From the NCBI GenBank assembly GCA_002869095.1, contig PKTO01000166.1:1-5149 (forward strand): a DNA stretch of 5,149 nt, read 5' to 3'. This document shows, one piece after another, positions 1 to 5,149 of this stretch (the first letter of the stretch is position 1; every line of letters begins with the position of its first letter). This DNA comes from Clostridiales bacterium (lineage in GTDB: Bacteria > Bacillota > Clostridia > Peptostreptococcales > BM714). The notes under the pieces are model-generated. The model was given only the letters and a program-made list of their open reading frames with translations, did not search any database and had not been told where the DNA came from. The position numbers and the translations under genes were made by a program.

Positions 1-327
1 GAATTGGAAAAAATTCTGGAATCGGGGCCGATTCCGGCTCGCAAACGCACAAAGTCCGGCAAGATTGTTGAAAAAGATCTTAAGGACGACATACACGGCC
101 ATGAAAAAGTAAACTTTGAAAACAATCGAATCGTCCTCAAAGTCCTTTTGAGTGCAGGCAGCCGGGGGAATCTCAATCCCTTGTTTCTAATAAATGGCTT
201 GGGGGAAAAAATCGGCTGGAATATCGATCCCCACAATGTGAATGTCTTGAGAATCGATCTTTTTTCAAAGGCTGAAAGCGGACCGCTTTCTTTGGAAGAA
301 ACCGTTTCAGGGGTGGAGGCCCGATGA
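1..327 (+). CDS. DUF2344 / radical-SAM-linked protein, C-terminal part (5' truncated by window edge)
   Basis: The open frame runs from the first base to a TGA at 325-327, giving about 108 codons. The start lies upstream of the window, so the TTG at position 4 is not a real start. The protein resembles the C-terminal half of the radical SAM-linked family (DUF2344, TIGR03936), usually about 220-250 residues. A basic segment (PARKRTKSGK) is followed by the typical KDLKDDI stretch, then a beta-rich part with VLLSAGSRGNLNP and an ending around LRIDLF. The biochemical role of the family is not established. It is usually encoded beside, or fused to, a B12-binding-type radical SAM protein and directly upstream of RNase E/G and rplU in Clostridia, which matches this context. 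The stop overlaps the next gene's start (ATGA, 324-327), suggesting translational coupling. Family assignment rests on partial sequence and on synteny. Confidence 0.8.
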   Translation, partial: ELEKILESGPIPARKRTKSGKIVEKDLKDDIHGHEKVNFENNRIVLKVLLSAGSRGNLNPLFLINGLGEKIGWNIDPHNVNVLRIDLFSKAESGPLSLEETVSGVEAR

Positions 328-1715
328 ATGCAATAGTTTTCAACACAATCGGAAGGATGAAGAGAGCGGCAGTCATTTTTGACGATCTTGTATACAGATT
401 GGAGATTTCAGAAGGCGGAGAGGGCGGAATAGGCGACATTTACATTGGAAGGGTTGAAAAGGTCATCGACTCCATGCAGGCGGCATTTGTTGATATTGGC
501 CTGGACAGAAACGGATATCTGCAAAAAGAGGAAATAAAGGGCGGTTACGGCAAAGATAAAATTTCCGAGCTTATTAAGTCCGGAGATGAAATTGCAGTAC
601 AGATAAAAAAGGAAGCAGTCGGCGGCAAGGGCCCGAAATTGACAGGAAAGCTAAGCGTCCAGGGAGACGGATTGGTTTTTTATGACGATGACAACAACAG
701 GATAGCAGTTTCAAATAAAGTCGATAACCCCGAATCAATACGGCGGCTTAAGGAATTGGCATATGAAATGCATAAAAAGTCATGCGGAATGATCATAAGG
801 ACCCATGCTGAAAAGCTTTCAAATGAAGCCATAAGGAACGATTATAGAAATTTGGAAGCCAAATGGGAAGACGTTTGTTCGCAAATGGCATATGCAAGAG
901 CTCCCAAAAGGATATACAAGGGAGCTGATTTCGCGGTCGAAAAAGTAATAAACAATTCATACAGGGGTCTGGACAAAATCGTTTTTGATTGTGCGGACGA
1001 CATGGAATCCGTTTTAGGTTCGTGTTCTGGAGTAGTTGTAGAGATGTGCGAGTTTCGGGATATATCGGAAGGGTGGAACACTTTTTCCCTTCATTCTGCG
1101 GGCAAGGCACTGGAAGAGTCCGTAAAGAAAAAGATATGGCTCCCGGGCGGGGGAAACATAATAATCGAAGAGACCGAGGCGCTGACGTCCATAGATGTGA
1201 ATTCAGCAAAAAATGCAACAGGGGGGGCGGTGTCGACAACAAACAGAGAAGCTGCCGCTGAAGCCGCGAGACAAATAATGCTCAGAAACCTTTCCGGCAT
1301 GATACTGATAGATTTTTTGGATGAGGGCAAAAAGGCCCGCAAAGAAATATGCGGAATGATGGAAGACATTTTTGCAAAATACGACAACCGCAAGTTTGAT
1401 GTATACGGATTCACGAAAGCCGGTCTTTTCGAAATGGCAAGAGAGAAAAAAGGCGTTTCATCGAGAAGATTCCATATGAGGGAAGAGACATTTGAGAAAC
1501 CTGTATATACCATGGGGCGGATAGAGAAAGAACTCTCGAGAATAAAATCAGAAACATCCATGGACAAATTGGAGCTCTGCACAGACTTGGCAACAGGAGA
1601 ATGGCTCGAGAAAACAGGATATGAAGCAGTTGCCAGGGAAAGATACGGCCAGCTTGTAAAAATAAGAAAAAACAAGGAAATGAAACCGGGGGAATTTGAA
1701 ATCATCTATTTATAA
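324..1715 (+). CDS. rng: Ribonuclease E/G family endoribonuclease (Rng-like), lacking the CPxC zinc-link
   Basis: This is a 463-residue protein of the RNase E/G family, an endoribonuclease of rRNA 5'-end maturation and mRNA decay in the cytoplasm. An S1 RNA-binding domain spans about residues 36-110 ([27 protein letters not shown]). The 5'-sensor-like IIRT (157-160) corresponds to the R-T pair of E. coli RNase E. The DNase I-like catalytic core carries both metal-binding aspartates, in [10 protein letters not shown] (D291) and LIDFLD (D330). The length suits a short RNase G-type enzyme without the long degradosome scaffold of RNase E. The usual CPxC zinc-link after GLFEMAR (368-373) is absent; the equivalent stretch ([14 protein letters not shown]) has no cysteine, yet the rest of the domain stays colinear. 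The start ATG overlaps the upstream stop and is preceded by a GGTGGAGG ribosome binding site at 312-319. The assignment to RNase E/G is secure; the G rather than E label is by size. Confidence 0.93.
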   Translation: MNAIVFNTIGRMKRAAVIFDDLVYRLEISEGGEGGIGDIYIGRVEKVIDSMQAAFVDIGLDRNGYLQKEEIKGGYGKDKISELIKSGDEIAVQIKKEAVGGKGPKLTGKLSVQGDGLVFYDDDNNRIAVSNKVDNPESIRRLKELAYEMHKKSCGMIIRTHAEKLSNEAIRNDYRNLEAKWEDVCSQMAYARAPKRIYKGADFAVEKVINNSYRGLDKIVFDCADDMESVLGSCSGVVVEMCEFRDISEGWNTFSLHSAGKALEESVKKKIWLPGGGNIIIEETEALTSIDVNSAKNATGGAVSTTNREAAAEAARQIMLRNLSGMILIDFLDEGKKARKEICGMMEDIFAKYDNRKFDVYGFTKAGLFEMAREKKGVSSRRFHMREETFEKPVYTMGRIEKELSRIKSETSMDKLELCTDLATGEWLEKTGYEAVARERYGQLVKIRKNKEMKPGEFEIIYL

Positions 1716-1737
1716 ATGGCGAAGTTTGTGATATAAT
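1709..1737 (+). promoter_or_regulatory. Candidate upstream promoter P1 for rplU (extended -10)
   Basis: A perfect TATAAT at 1732-1737 is preceded by TG at 1729-1730, giving an extended -10. A weak -35 TTTATA lies at 1709-1714 with a 17-nt spacer, overlapping the stop of the RNase gene. The predicted start is about 1744. It would add some 35 nt to the rplU leader compared with P2. This is a pattern match only; A/T-rich ends of genes produce such matches by chance, and P2 is the better candidate. Confidence 0.35.
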
Positions 1738-1744
1738 CGGTTTG

Positions 1745-1773
1745 TTGACTATGTGCGGCATGTGTGGTATCAT
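1745..1773 (+). promoter_or_regulatory. Probable sigma-A promoter P2 of the rplU-prp-rpmA operon
   Basis: TTGACT (1745-1750, 5 of 6 to consensus) is followed by a 17-nt spacer and TATCAT (1768-1773, 5 of 6), with an extended -10 TG at 1765-1766. The predicted transcription start is about 1779-1781. This leaves a leader of about 80 nt before rplU. Position, spacing and the downstream strong ribosome binding site agree with a dedicated ribosomal-protein promoter, while read-through from the RNase gene is also possible because no terminator is visible between them. Confidence 0.6.
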
Positions 1774-1778
1774 GCATA

Positions 1779-1861
1779 AGCACGAAGAACCGCACGGATC
1801 AGGTATTAAGAGCGAATGCCGCCTGAGTTCGGCGAGATTGTTTAGAGGAGGTGTACAAGGC
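1779..1861 (+). ncRNA. 5' leader of rplU mRNA (L21-leader-type element), candidate structured RNA
   Basis: The region between the predicted start and the rplU ATG is non-coding and sits where the Rfam L21 leader occurs in Firmicutes, an element thought to mediate autogenous control by L21. The sequence offers a stem GGATCAGG (1796-1803) with CCTGA-TTC (1822-1830, one bulged G and one G-U pair). It also offers a second pairing GCCG (1818-1821) with CGGC (1830-1833), which lies partly in the first hairpin's loop, so an H-type pseudoknot is possible. The ribosome binding site at 1846-1853 lies outside both stems. Assignment as an L21 leader is by position; I could not align it to a covariance model. 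Confidence 0.5.
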
Positions 1862-2173
1862 ATGTATGCAATTATTGAAACAGGTGGAAAACAATACAGA
1901 GTACAGGAAGGCGATACACTTTTCATCGAAAAACTCAATGAAGCGGAAGGCGGAAAGATAAATTTCGAAAAAATTCTCGCTTTTTCCAAGGAAGGCGAAG
2001 TTTCCTTCGGAAAACCTTATATTGAAGGCGTTTCGGTTGATGCAACGGTTCTTGAGCAAGGCAAGGGACCCAAAGTCATCGTTTACAAGTATAAAGCCAA
2101 AAAGGACTACAGAAGAAAGCAAGGACATAGACAGCCGTATACAAAAGTCAAGATCGACGCGATCAACGCATAG
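1862..2173 (+). CDS. rplU: 50S ribosomal protein L21 (bL21)
   Basis: L21 is a primary-binding protein of the large ribosomal subunit that contacts 23S rRNA. The 103-residue length equals that of typical L21. The N-terminus [18 protein letters not shown] is the family's standard opening. The C-terminal basic part fits the L21 signature: V-x3-K-x3-KK-x6-GHRQ-x2-T within [10 protein letters not shown]...GHRQPYT. The ATG at 1862 is preceded by AGGAGGTG (1846-1853) at 8 nt spacing. The frame stays open about 40 codons further upstream, but that part overlaps the promoter and leader and does not resemble L21. It is the first gene of the rplU-prp-rpmA block, with the protease gene 18 nt downstream. 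Confidence 0.98.
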   Translation: MYAIIETGGKQYRVQEGDTLFIEKLNEAEGGKINFEKILAFSKEGEVSFGKPYIEGVSVDATVLEQGKGPKVIVYKYKAKKDYRRKQGHRQPYTKVKIDAINA

Positions 2174-2191
2174 GAAAGCTGGAAGGCCGTC

Positions 2192-2536
2192 ATGATAGAA
2201 ATAATGGTTTTTAGAGAAGACACAGAAATCATGGGGTTTGAAGTTTCCGGACACGCTGAAAGCGATGAATACGGCAGGGACATAGTCTGCGCAAGCGTTT
2301 CCGTTCTCGCTCAGACTGCGGTAAACGCACTTGGAGAACTTACCGGCATTGATTTTGAATACGATGTGTCGGAAGGTTATCTGAGATGCCTGGTTCCCAG
2401 GAAATTGCCGCCAAATGAAAAGCAAAGGGTGGCGACAATAATGAAGACGATTTACGTGGGATATGAAAGTGTTGCTGAAAGCTATCCCGATTATGTGAAT
2501 ATTCGTATAAGGAGGTGCGACGATTATGATGATTAA
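2192..2536 (+). CDS. prp: Ribosomal-processing cysteine protease Prp (YsxB family)
   Basis: Prp is a cysteine protease that removes the N-terminal extension of the L27 precursor in Firmicutes and related bacteria, a step needed for functional ribosomes. The 114-residue protein shows both catalytic motifs: SGHAES with His21, and DIVCASVS with Cys33, spaced as in the family. The remainder is a small alpha/beta fold, including a VNALGEL helix. It lies between the L21 and L27 genes, the standard position. The start has a weak ribosome binding site (GGAAGG, 2181-2186), suggesting lower translation than the flanking ribosomal proteins, as suits an enzyme made in catalytic amounts. Its last codons overlap the rpmA start by 11 nt and contain the strong rpmA ribosome binding site. 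Confidence 0.95.
   Translation: MIEIMVFREDTEIMGFEVSGHAESDEYGRDIVCASVSVLAQTAVNALGELTGIDFEYDVSEGYLRCLVPRKLPPNEKQRVATIMKTIYVGYESVAESYPDYVNIRIRRCDDYDD
2509..2517 (+). promoter_or_regulatory. Strong ribosome binding site for rpmA, inside the end of prp
   Basis: AAGGAGGTG is nearly fully complementary to the 16S rRNA 3' end and lies within the coding sequence of prp. It stands 8 nt before the ATG at 2526 and 11 nt before a second in-frame ATG at 2529, so spacing favours the first. Together with the weak prp site it should give much more L27 than Prp from one mRNA. Confidence 0.8.
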
Positions 2537-2822
2537 AATGAATCTCCAACTTTTCTCAAGCAAGAAGGGTGTCGGTTCTTCGAAGAACGGTAGAGACAGT
2601 GAATCAAAGAGATTAGGCGTCAAAAGGGCTGATGGCCAATTTGTGAGCGCTGGAAGCATTCTTGTCAGGCAGAGAGGCACTAAAATCCATCCGGGTTTGA
2701 ATGTCGGCAGAGGCGGGGACGATACGCTGTTTGCAAAGGCTGACGGTATTCTTAAGTTCGAACGAAAAGGCAAGGATCGAAAACAGGCCAGTGTTTATCC
2801 GGCAAGTGTTGACGTTCAATAG
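2526..2822 (+). CDS. rpmA: 50S ribosomal protein L27 (bL27), precursor with Prp-cleavable N-terminal extension
   Basis: L27 is a large-subunit protein whose N-terminal tail reaches the peptidyl-transferase centre. The 98-residue protein has the family signature [15 protein letters not shown] (43-57), and [14 protein letters not shown] and [10 protein letters not shown] downstream. The N-terminal MNLQLF followed by SSKKG matches the Firmicute extension that Prp removes after the Phe, here predicted between F10 and S11, so mature L27 would begin with Ser. The adjacent prp gene supports this. Starting at the second ATG (2529) would give a 9-residue extension like that of Staphylococcus aureus; the first ATG has better spacing to the ribosome binding site. 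It is followed directly by an intrinsic terminator. Confidence 0.98.
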   Translation: MMIKMNLQLFSSKKGVGSSKNGRDSESKRLGVKRADGQFVSAGSILVRQRGTKIHPGLNVGRGGDDTLFAKADGILKFERKGKDRKQASVYPASVDVQ

Positions 2823-2824
2823 AA

Positions 2825-2860
2825 AAAAAGCCCATGCCCTTTATGAGGTGTGGGCTTTTT
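2825..2860 (+). terminator. Intrinsic terminator after rpmA (potentially bidirectional)
   Basis: A 14-bp stem (left arm 2825-2838, right arm 2847-2860, two G-U wobbles, 8-nt loop) has a GCCCA/TGGGC core and ends in a T5 tract at 2856-2860. The A-rich left arm (A7 at 2823-2829) would serve as the U tract for transcription on the opposite strand, so the element could stop both directions. It lies 2 nt after the rpmA stop and separates the ribosomal-protein block from obg. Confidence 0.85.
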
Positions 2861-2879
2861 ATTGTTAGAGGGTGGAAAT

Positions 2880-4165
2880 ATGTTTATTGATGAAGCGAAA
2901 ATATCGGTAAGGGCAGGAAAAGGCGGAGACGGAGCGATTTCATTTCGGCATGAGAAATATGTGCCTGACGGAGGAACCGACGGCGGAGACGGAGGAAATG
3001 GAGGCAGCATTATACTTCGAGTCGACGACGGAATGAAAACGCTTATGGATTTTCGATACAAGACAAAATACAGCGCGGAAAATGGAGAAAACGGCGGGAA
3101 AAAGAAAATGTTCGGAAAGAACGGCCGCCATTTGACTTTGAGCGTGCCTCCTGGAACCGTGGTGAAGGATGCCGAAACGAATCTGATTATTGCGGATCTT
3201 GTAGAAAAAGGACAGTCTGTGATAATAGCAAAAGGCGGAAAAGGCGGAAACGGAAACACCAGATACAAGAGCTCGATACGCCAGGCTCCGAATTTTGCCG
3301 AAGCGGGCGATCCTGGAGACGAGAGGATTCTTGTGCTTGAGCTCAAGCTTCTGGCCGAGGTTGGATTGATAGGCCTGCCCAACGTAGGGAAATCGACCAT
3401 CCTTTCGAAGGTTTCGAAAGCCAAACCCAAAATAGCCAATTACCATTTACAACCATTCATCCAAATTTGGGAGTGGTGGAAGCCGTAAAGGGCAAGAGCT
3501 TCGTAATGGCCGACATACCGGGTCTTATAGAAGGGGCTCATGAGGGAACCGGCTTGGGACATGATTTTTTGAGGCATATTGAAAGGACCAGATTGCTTGT
3601 TCACGTGGTCGACATATCGGGCTCGGAAGGACGAAATCCCTTAAATGACTTCGAAATGATCAATGAGGAACTAAGGTCCTATTCGGTTGATTTGGCCGCC
3701 AAAAAACAGATTGTGGTAGGAAACAAGACTGATTTGACGGAAGATCAGTCCGACATCGACTCTTTTCGAAAAGAAATGGAAAGCAGAGGATACGATGTGT
3801 TCTTCATTTCAGCCGCGGCGAGCGACGGGCTGGATGATTTGATGAAAAAGATAACAGGAATGCTGGACAATCTGGAACCCGTTGAAACGGGAATCGGTGA
3901 ACAAGACAAGGAAGACCACAAAGTTTACCGATACAAGAAGAAGGAACGCGATTGGAATATAGAAAGAATCAATGAAACATTCCGCATCACAGGATACTCG
4001 GTTGAAAAGCTGATGAAATCAACAAATTTCGAGGATTGGGATTCTGTACAGAGATTTCAGGGAATATTAAAAAAGAAGGGCGTTTTCGAAGAATTGAAGA
4101 AAATGGGTGCAGGAGAAGGCTCGACAATCGAGATAGAGGGCAATGAGTTCGATTACATCGAATAA
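2880..4165 (+). CDS. obg: GTPase Obg (CgtA), interrupted by an apparent one-base frameshift
   Basis: Obg is an essential GTPase that binds the 50S subunit, acts late in its assembly and links to stress signalling. The ATG at 2880 follows a GAGGGTGG ribosome binding site (2868-2875). The N-terminal glycine-rich Obg fold is about residues 1-158 ([18 protein letters not shown]). The G domain then begins with the P-loop GLPNVGKS (165-172). After H189 the frame shifts and would stop at 3486-3488, a 202-residue product. The other frame continues with [18 protein letters not shown] (G3), NKTD (G4), SAA (G5) and a C-terminal OCT domain (about 353-428), ending at 4165. With one T added to the TTT at 3446-3448 the protein reads [14 protein letters not shown] and is 428 residues, the length of Bacillus subtilis Obg. 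All other motifs are intact, so an error in the sequence is likelier than a true pseudogene. It probably leads an operon with yhbY and nadD. Confidence 0.93.
3444..3451 (+). other. Frameshift site in obg (one T apparently missing)
   Basis: The run CATTTACA codes His then, in frame, Leu-Gln-Pro. The family expects His-Phe-Thr-Thr, which needs CAT TTT ACA ACC. One missing T in the TTT at 3446-3448 explains the change. The lost Phe-Thr-Thr is the conserved switch I/G2 element of Obg. The motif is not a full X XXY YYZ slippery heptamer (CCATTTA): the A-site TTA could slip to TTT, but the P-site CAT to CCA would pair poorly. Confidence 0.85.
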
Positions 4166-4177
4166 GGGGGTGTTTGA

Positions 4178-4465
4178 ATGACGGGTAAACAAAGAAGCTA
4201 CCTTAAGGCTTTGGCCAACGGGCTTGGTACAAAAGCGCAGATAGGCAAAGAGGGCATAACCGATGCGGTTTTGGCTCAATTGGATCAAATTCTTGAAGCC
4301 AGGGAACTTGTAAAAGTTCACGTGCTTGAAAATTGCCAATTGTCGGCTAAGGAAGCTGCGAATGAAGCGGCAGAAGCTTTGAAAGCCGAATTTGTACAGT
4401 CAATAGGAAGGAAATTCGTCATATACAGAGAATCAAAAGATAATAAGACCATTGAATTGCCGTAG
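4178..4465 (+). CDS. yhbY: CRM-domain RNA-binding protein YhbY (YqeI family)
   Basis: YhbY is a small single-domain protein (CRM domain) that binds precursors of the 50S subunit. Length is 95 residues, as usual for the family. It opens with TGKQRSYLKALANGL, followed by the GxxG-type RNA-binding loop IGKEG (22-26), the ELVKVHVLENC strand (43-53), a helix rich in Ala and Glu, and the closing IGRKFVIYR (76-84). The ATG follows AGGGGGTG (4165-4172) by 5 nt, and only 12 nt separate it from the obg stop, so the two genes are very likely cotranscribed. The obg-yhbY-nadD order is common in Clostridia. No irregularities are visible. Confidence 0.95.
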   Translation: MTGKQRSYLKALANGLGTKAQIGKEGITDAVLAQLDQILEARELVKVHVLENCQLSAKEAANEAAEALKAEFVQSIGRKFVIYRESKDNKTIELP

Positions 4466-4492
4466 ATTTTCAGGGGGAAATTCAGTTTTCGC

Positions 4493-4497
4493 GGAGG
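4493..4497 (+). promoter_or_regulatory. Ribosome binding site fixing the nadD start
   Basis: GGAGG lies 5 nt before the ATG at 4503. An ATG at 4498 abuts the site and is in another frame. The position supports the longer NadD N-terminus over starts at the downstream TTG (4518) or GTG (4521), which have no comparable upstream site. Confidence 0.7.
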
Positions 4498-4502
4498 ATG
4501 GA

Positions 4503-5149
4503 ATGTTTAAAAATCAATTGGTGCTCGAGGACGATAAAAAATACAGGATAGGCATAATGGGTGGGACATTCGACCCCATTCATTATGGACATCTCGTCAT
4601 AGCCGAACAGATAAGGCAAAATTACAATCTTGACAAGGTTATATTCATTCCGGTTGGAATACCGCCACACAAGAGGGAACTCAGAATAACAAAGGGCGAA
4701 CATAGGTATTTGATGATTTTGCTCGCCACAATGACAAATCCATACCTGGATGTTTCGCGTATAGAGATAGACAAGAAAGATATTTCCTATACTATCGAGA
4801 CCATGAGGGAACTCAAGAAAAAATACATGGACAAGGATGTTGAATTTTATTTCATAATAGGGGCGGATGCAATAAGCACAATCGAATCATGGAAGGAACC
4901 TGCCGAACTGCTGAAGATGTGCAAATTCATAGCTGCTACAAGACCGGGCGTAACAGACAGCAACATGTCGTCGATGATAGAGTACTATAAAGAAAACTAT
5001 TCCGCCGACATACAGACGATGACTGTGTCGGCTGTGTATATTTCCTCAACGGACATAAGGAACAGAATTGCCGGCAACAGACCGATAAAGTATCTGCTTC
5101 CTGAAGCGGTAGAACATTATATAATGAAAAACGGATTGTATTCGGAGGA
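4503..5149 (+). CDS. nadD: Nicotinate-nucleotide adenylyltransferase NadD (3' end beyond window)
   Basis: NadD joins nicotinate mononucleotide and ATP to form deamido-NAD, the shared step of de novo and salvage NAD synthesis. The visible 215 codons carry the nucleotidyltransferase motif GGTFDPIHYGH (20-30, with HYGH), PPHK (54-57), IIGADA (118-123), TRPG (146-149) and the second nucleotide-binding motif SSTDIR (181-186). The ending LPEAVEHYIMKNGLY is typical of the family C-terminus, so only a few residues can be missing. The N-terminus has about 12 residues before RIGIMGG that most relatives lack. The start is set by GGAGG. It lies 37 nt after yhbY, with no terminator visible between them. 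The last bases of the window (GGAGGA) could be the ribosome binding site of a following gene, often yqeK in this order; that is inference. Confidence 0.95.
   Translation, partial: MFKNQLVLEDDKKYRIGIMGGTFDPIHYGHLVIAEQIRQNYNLDKVIFIPVGIPPHKRELRITKGEHRYLMILLATMTNPYLDVSRIEIDKKDISYTIETMRELKKKYMDKDVEFYFIIGADAISTIESWKEPAELLKMCKFIAATRPGVTDSNMSSMIEYYKENYSADIQTMTVSAVYISSTDIRNRIAGNRPIKYLLPEAVEHYIMKNGLYSE

Noticed and set aside
1205..1227. A6 and G7 runs in the RNase gene as a phase-variable tract or a second frameshift
   Set aside because: The frame reads through correctly ([21 protein letters not shown]) with conserved family sequence on both sides. Slippage is possible in principle but nothing supports it.
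793..1242. Minus-strand open frames inside the RNase gene (also 1091-1705)
   Set aside because: Shadow frames of a conserved gene, without ribosome binding sites or recognisable domains.
1742..1861. In-frame open extension of rplU upstream (about 40 codons, including a Cys-rich MCGMCG stretch), or a separate leader peptide there
   Set aside because: It overlaps the promoter boxes and leader, has no ribosome binding site before 1742 or 1751, and L21 proteins start at the [14 protein letters not shown] sequence preceded by a strong site.
1799..2773. Long minus-strand open frame (324 codons) across rplU, prp and rpmA
   Set aside because: It lies antisense to three certain genes, shows no recognisable domain, and its composition mirrors the codon pattern of the + strand genes.
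2850..2879. Upstream GTG start for obg (ten extra residues)
   Set aside because: The GTG falls inside the terminator stem, and Obg proteins begin with [12 protein letters not shown] sequence at 2880, which has its own ribosome binding site.
2920..3010. Repeated GGCGGAGACGGA-like units in obg as a DNA repeat
   Set aside because: They encode the glycine-rich loops normal for the Obg fold; the repetition is explained by the protein.
3467..4165. Independent gene starting at TTG 3467 (stand-alone C-terminal Obg)
   Set aside because: There is no ribosome binding site, the start is in the middle of the G domain just after switch I, and it lacks the P-loop. It is the second part of the frameshifted obg.
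4466..4502. Possible regulatory element between yhbY and nadD
   Set aside because: The gap is 37 nt and contains only the nadD ribosome binding site; no stable hairpin or promoter could be drawn.

Overview
The window is a stretch of conserved housekeeping chromosome. All genes lie on the + strand and are tightly packed. Gene content, order and regulatory style point to a Firmicute of the class Clostridia: radical-SAM-linked protein (DUF2344) - RNase E/G - [L21 leader] - rplU - prp - rpmA - terminator - obg - yhbY - nadD. Supporting traits are strong AGGAGG-type ribosome binding sites, an L27 with a cleavable N-terminal extension next to its Prp protease, and a sigma-A-type promoter in front of rplU. 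The genus cannot be fixed from the sequence alone.

Layout. Positions 1-327 are the C-terminal half of a DUF2344 radical-SAM-linked protein. It overlaps by an ATGA junction an RNase E/G family ribonuclease (324-1715). A 146-nt non-coding gap (1716-1861) holds one good and one weaker promoter candidate and the 5' leader of the L21 mRNA, with possible hairpin or pseudoknot structure. Then come rplU (1862-2173), prp (2192-2536) and rpmA (2526-2822). An intrinsic terminator (2825-2860) ends this ribosomal block. The second block starts 19 nt later with obg (2880-4165), yhbY (4178-4465) and nadD (from 4503, running off the right edge but nearly complete).

How they fit together. RNase E/G acts in rRNA maturation and mRNA decay. 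L21 and L27 are large-subunit proteins, and Prp trims the L27 precursor so that L27 can enter a functional peptidyl-transferase centre. Obg is a GTPase of late 50S assembly, and YhbY is a CRM-domain 50S-precursor-binding protein. The theme is therefore large-subunit biogenesis, with NAD biosynthesis (NadD) attached, as commonly seen in Firmicutes.

Notable points. (1) obg carries an apparent one-base deletion in a T run at 3446-3448, exactly in the switch I/G2 region. Both sides are otherwise intact, and adding one T gives a perfect 428-residue Obg, so a sequencing or assembly error is the leading explanation. (2) The RNase E/G protein lacks the CPxC zinc-link motif. (3) The rplU leader can be drawn as an H-type pseudoknot. 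(4) L27 has a Prp site of form LF/SS and two adjacent possible starts. I see no mobile element, CRISPR array, tRNA or rRNA gene, and no clearly novel system.
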